Origin: Vitis vinifera
Lineage: Eukaryota > Streptophyta > Magnoliopsida > Vitales > Vitaceae
DNA length: 64,000 nucleotides
NCBI RefSeq assembly: GCF_030704535.1
Contig: NC_081810.1
Location: 8,566,501-8,630,500, forward strand
Reading direction: 5' to 3'
The stretch's first letter is position 1, and each line of letters opens with the position of its first letter. The position numbers were made by a program, and so were the translations under genes. This document shows, in pieces, positions 60,812 through 64,000 of this stretch. Under the pieces are notes generated by a model. The model was not told the DNA's origin and did not search any database. It worked only from the letters and a program-made list of their open reading frames with translations.

Positions 60812-61670
60812 GTTATGTTTGAGATAAAAAGGGAGTTAACAAATTATATCTTCTATTTGATTATTGATGGAATAGAATAAGTTATCTTATCATTTATCTT
60901 ATATCATCTTCAATCAAATATTATATAAAATAAGTGGTTTATATCCTTTGTATATAGAATATGTTAATCCTAACATAAGAGGATATTGGATACATTAATT
61001 TAATGATTTAAAGTGACTTAATGACTTGATTTATATCAATTTCAAATTTTTTGTTTATTTAATTTATATCAATTTCAAATTTTATTTTATAAACATAACT
61101 TTATATTAAAGTAAAAAAATTAACTATGTTGACTTAATACTTAAAATTAACTTATTCTTACTTAAATTTAAAATTATGTTTTAAAAAATCAAGATGGATA
61201 TAAATTAAGTCATTAAATCACTTTAAGATAAATTTGTTGTTAAAAAATAAGAACTAAATATATATATATATATTTATTTATAAAAAAATAAATATTATAA
61301 TCATAAGAGAAATTTAAAATAAAACATAAAATATTGAAATGTAATATAATTTTAATTTTAAACATTGAAAAATAATGCATATTTCATTTTAATTTTTTTA
61401 TATATTCTTTAATTTAAATATAAAAATAAGATAAAAATATCATATCAAATGGATTTAAAGTGATTTTCAAAAAATTTTATAGCATTTCTAATACTTGAAA
61501 AGTAAAAATTTTCAAGTTTTCGAAAAATCAAAAACATTTCCTAGAATCACCTCAGGATATAATATTTTAATCAAAATCATATTCTAAGACATGAATTTCC
61601 TATCAAATAAGATATAAAATCTAAGATATACATATCATATTCTACTCTATCTACCAAATGCAACAACATT
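60812..61670. repeat. AT-rich inverted-repeat stretch
   Basis: ATTTAAAGTGACTTAATGAC at about 61007-61026 pairs with the stretch near 61195-61227 (ATAAATTAAGTCATTAAATC) to give a stem of about 35 bp with a loop of about 160 bp. Sequences further out (ATATCATCTTC near 60,903, and CATATTCTACTCTATCTACC near 61,640) are loosely inverted too. It is likely a MITE or foldback element. Its outer ends are uncertain. Confidence 0.5.
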
Positions 61671-63418
61671 TTTATCTACAAATGTTTTTGAAAATAATTA
61701 TCTATCAAATGCACATCCAAATAGCACTACAAATAATTTTTAAAATACTTTTTAAGTTTTGTTAAACACTTAATTCTTTAAAAATAATAATAATAATAAT
61801 AAACAAAAAAAAAAACATTATCAATGATTTTTAATTTTTTTTTTAAATATTTCTCTAAACCTTATGAAACGCACCATCAAACAACCATGACTTTAGTGCA
61901 CATTTAAAAACCAGAATTTTTAATTTCGATAAAGTTCAAATCTTCAAAACGTGATTTAAAACAAATTCAAATAAAAAAGGTTACCTTAGATATATTGCTT
62001 ATAAGATACCAGTGCTCTAGATGAAGATGGTCCACCATGGTGCGCATGCACTTGTCCACCATGGCGCGCATGTACTTGGCCACCATCACTGTGAAAGCCG
62101 ACCATCATCTAAGTAATGACACCCATGTCATAAGCAGAATATCTTAAGATTCTAGATAATATTTTTCCAGGGCTGCGCCTACCACATCCATGCATAGCAC
62201 TTTCTACACGGGTCTCACCATGCAACCAAATGGGTTATCTTTTCAATCATATATATCAAGTTATGTCACGTGTACCCAACAATCCTAGACCCAATCCCAT
62301 ATCCCATTGCTTTATACCTTAATATCAATCTTTTATATCATAGTTTCATTTGTTTAGACCCCATCCTATATGTTTATACTTTCATTCAATAGCGCAGATT
62401 TCAGCTTACACTTGAGAGCAGCCTGGATTAAAACGTTACCGTAAATTTTTCCTTTCTTGGAGTTGACTCCTGAGATAAAAACTGAGGATTGAAATCCAAA
62501 ATCAGGAAGCAAGAAATTATTGGACAAATAAAAACCAACTTCTGCAATCAATGTGAACTCCCTTTGTTGGCTAGTTCTTTTGATGTATACACCCAACCAG
62601 TGATACATAATGGAACAACTCAAAAAACAGTCACCACCTACCATGTGTTTCCAAGGCATTTCTGCTGGGCTTTTCACTTGGAAGATCAGAGACGCTTGCA
62701 CCTTCTGGGCATCCTCAAACTCGGCCAAGTCCAGGGCAGCAGCTGCAAAGGAAACAAAGCTACCTCTGTAAATTTCCAAAAACTCCTGGTAAAGCACACA
62801 GATTTGAGAAATGATCCTGAGAATTCTTTGCCTGGTAAAGCAGAGATCTTAATCTGTGTCGTAGAGATATAAGAGGAAAAAGAAAATGTCAAGAAACTCG
62901 AATTTAATGAATGTTAGTTATCATATGTGTTTCACCATTCAGCAAATATCGTCCTGCTGGTAGAATTGGACAGCCAGGCCACCAGATGAGTTGTGAAATA
63001 AAAGGCAGGTTACAGGGGACTCTGGGGTATAACAAATTTCAGTGTATTTTAAGCTCTCAGCATGGCATGGTTATGAGCAAGGAGGGGGATGAGTCAAGCT
63101 GAGGCTCATTGAAAACCACCCAAACCATCAACTTCTGAAAGTACGTCAAAATATTCAAAGGTAATAAAAATATGTATCAGAGCATAATTGGGCTGGCTAC
63201 AGCGTATAGGCCTATAGGTTGCAGAAGCCAAATCCATTTAGAGCAATTGTGTTCAAAGGTTCAGGTCAGAATTGCATTCTAGTTCAGAAGTGAACAATTT
63301 TCTTTTACTCCACTATGCCAAGATATTACCATTTACCTATGTCACCATACCACAGTTGACATGTCGTAAGGGATAGATAACAAGTTCCTGAGAAACAAAA
63401 AGTCAGTAACCTACCATC
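61671..63418. other. Intergenic DNA and 3' flank of the EngB gene
   Basis: A pair of near-identical phrases at about 62,031-62,062 (CACCATGGTGCGCATG, CACCATGGCGCGCATG) forms a short tandem repeat. The minus-strand frame at 62,366-62,797 includes a stretch of plausible composition (LAEFEDAQKVQASLIFQVKS) ending at a GTAGGT donor-like site, but I recognise no family and do not call it a gene. Confidence 0.4.
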
Positions 63419-63801
63419 TTAGTGTTTGGCGAACCGACCAATCTTGCCAAGTACTGTTCTTAAACTTGGGATACCAGCTCCAGATTTCGAGCTCACCATC
63501 ATCTGAAATTAAAAAATAGAGTTCTAAGTGCTGAGATTGGTTTTTACAATATGAATCAAATTAATCAAATAAATTTGTTCCTTCATACCAAAGGTTGAAC
63601 TATAGACTTATTTGCCTTGAGGCTCTGCAAAATTAAGATGGAATTGTTTTAGTCTAACAGGAGAGATGTGTATATAAAAATTAAAAGAAGTAATTATTTC
63701 TCAGAACATTGACCTCTTCAATTTGCATCGCACGTCGTGCTACATCAATTGGGAACACCAAATCGGTCTTGGTTAACAAAATCTGGTATTTAGTTTGAGC
63801 T
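63419..63801 (-). CDS. EngB/YihA-type GTPase, last three exons (partial, 5' part outside the window)
   Basis: Exons (minus) are 63714-63801, 63589-63624 and 63419-63502, with GT-AG introns and a consistent frame. They encode AQTKYQILLTKTDLVFPIDV plus ARRAMQIEE, then SLKANKSIVQPL, then MMVSSKSGAGIPSLRTVLGK ending IGRFAKH. TKTD is the G4 guanine-specificity motif (NKxD class) and SSKSGAG the G5 motif. The match is to plant EngB-like GTPases such as At5g11480. EngB proteins are essential ribosome-assembly GTPases in bacteria; plant versions are mostly organellar. The G1-G3 part and the N terminus lie beyond 64000. No stops or frame changes are seen in this part, so it looks functional. Confidence 0.9.
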
Positions 63802-64000
63802 CTGTAAAATAAAACTTTACTCAGCATGAAGGAAATTAAATGTGCTATTAATGTGATAATTGTTTGCAGTGTTACAGACGAAGCAATCATCATTCATTAA
63901 TCCAACACTCTAGATAAAAAACTGGTTTTTTTTTTTTTTGATAAGTCTGAAGATAAAAACTGTTGCCATGAAAGGTCTGTCCTACATGCAATTCATTAAT

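Noticed and set aside
62366-62872. Overlapping frames of 143 codons (minus) and 127 codons (plus)
   Set aside because: No recognisable domain; neither has convincing splice context. Left as an unassigned stretch.

Overview
This is a plant nuclear window of about 64 kb: AT-rich intergenic DNA, spliced genes with GT-AG introns, many microsatellites and MITEs, and one large LTR retrotransposon. The gene families (class III peroxidase, LOB-domain factor, DYW-class PPR protein, CIPK kinase) belong to a land plant. The overall look is that of a woody eudicot, most like grapevine (Vitis); that species call is my impression, not something the sequence proves.

Layout. 1-6480 is gene-poor and AT-rich, with a 321-bp tandem duplication and a triple repeat. 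6575-8715 (+) is a four-exon secretory class III peroxidase. 10641-24832 is one Athila-like Ty3/gypsy element on the minus strand, a broken fossil with two LTRs of about 1.8 kb, a tRNA-Asp-type primer site and a 5-bp target duplication. 24838-29400 has no gene I can support. 29402-30294 (-) is an LBD15-like LOB-domain transcription factor with a very short first coding exon. 31941-32603 is a Mutator-like MITE with a 9-bp target duplication. 36089-37636 (+) is a two-exon, THA8-like short PPR protein. 38448-40360 holds decayed gene pieces: an unidentified coding-like block, a subtilase pseudogene and, abutting it, a piece of an EngB-type GTPase gene. 42256-42858 (-) is a small proline/serine-rich protein. 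46221-48257 (-) is an intact DYW-class PPR editing factor. 48734-49559 is a hAT-like MITE. 50912-52258 (+) is an intronless CIPK kinase. 53961-56018 (-) is a four-exon SLX1/HIGLE GIY-YIG nuclease. 59262-59624 (-) is a two-exon gene for an 87-residue membrane protein. 63419-63801 (-) is the 3' end of an apparently intact EngB-type GTPase gene that runs off the right edge.

The genes are ordinary single-copy plant loci that do not form a pathway. Two loose themes can be seen: organelle RNA handling (THA8-like PPR, DYW PPR) together with the EngB GTPase, and calcium signalling or genome maintenance (CIPK, SLX1). I found no sign of a novel multi-gene system. The most informative unusual items are the subtilase-EngB chimeric pseudogene, which shares the window with what looks like an intact EngB gene, and the two MITEs whose ends and target duplications can be set to the base. 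A pair of SUMO-interaction-like motifs in the SLX1 tail also stands out. Exon limits were placed by reading splice sites and conserved protein motifs by eye.
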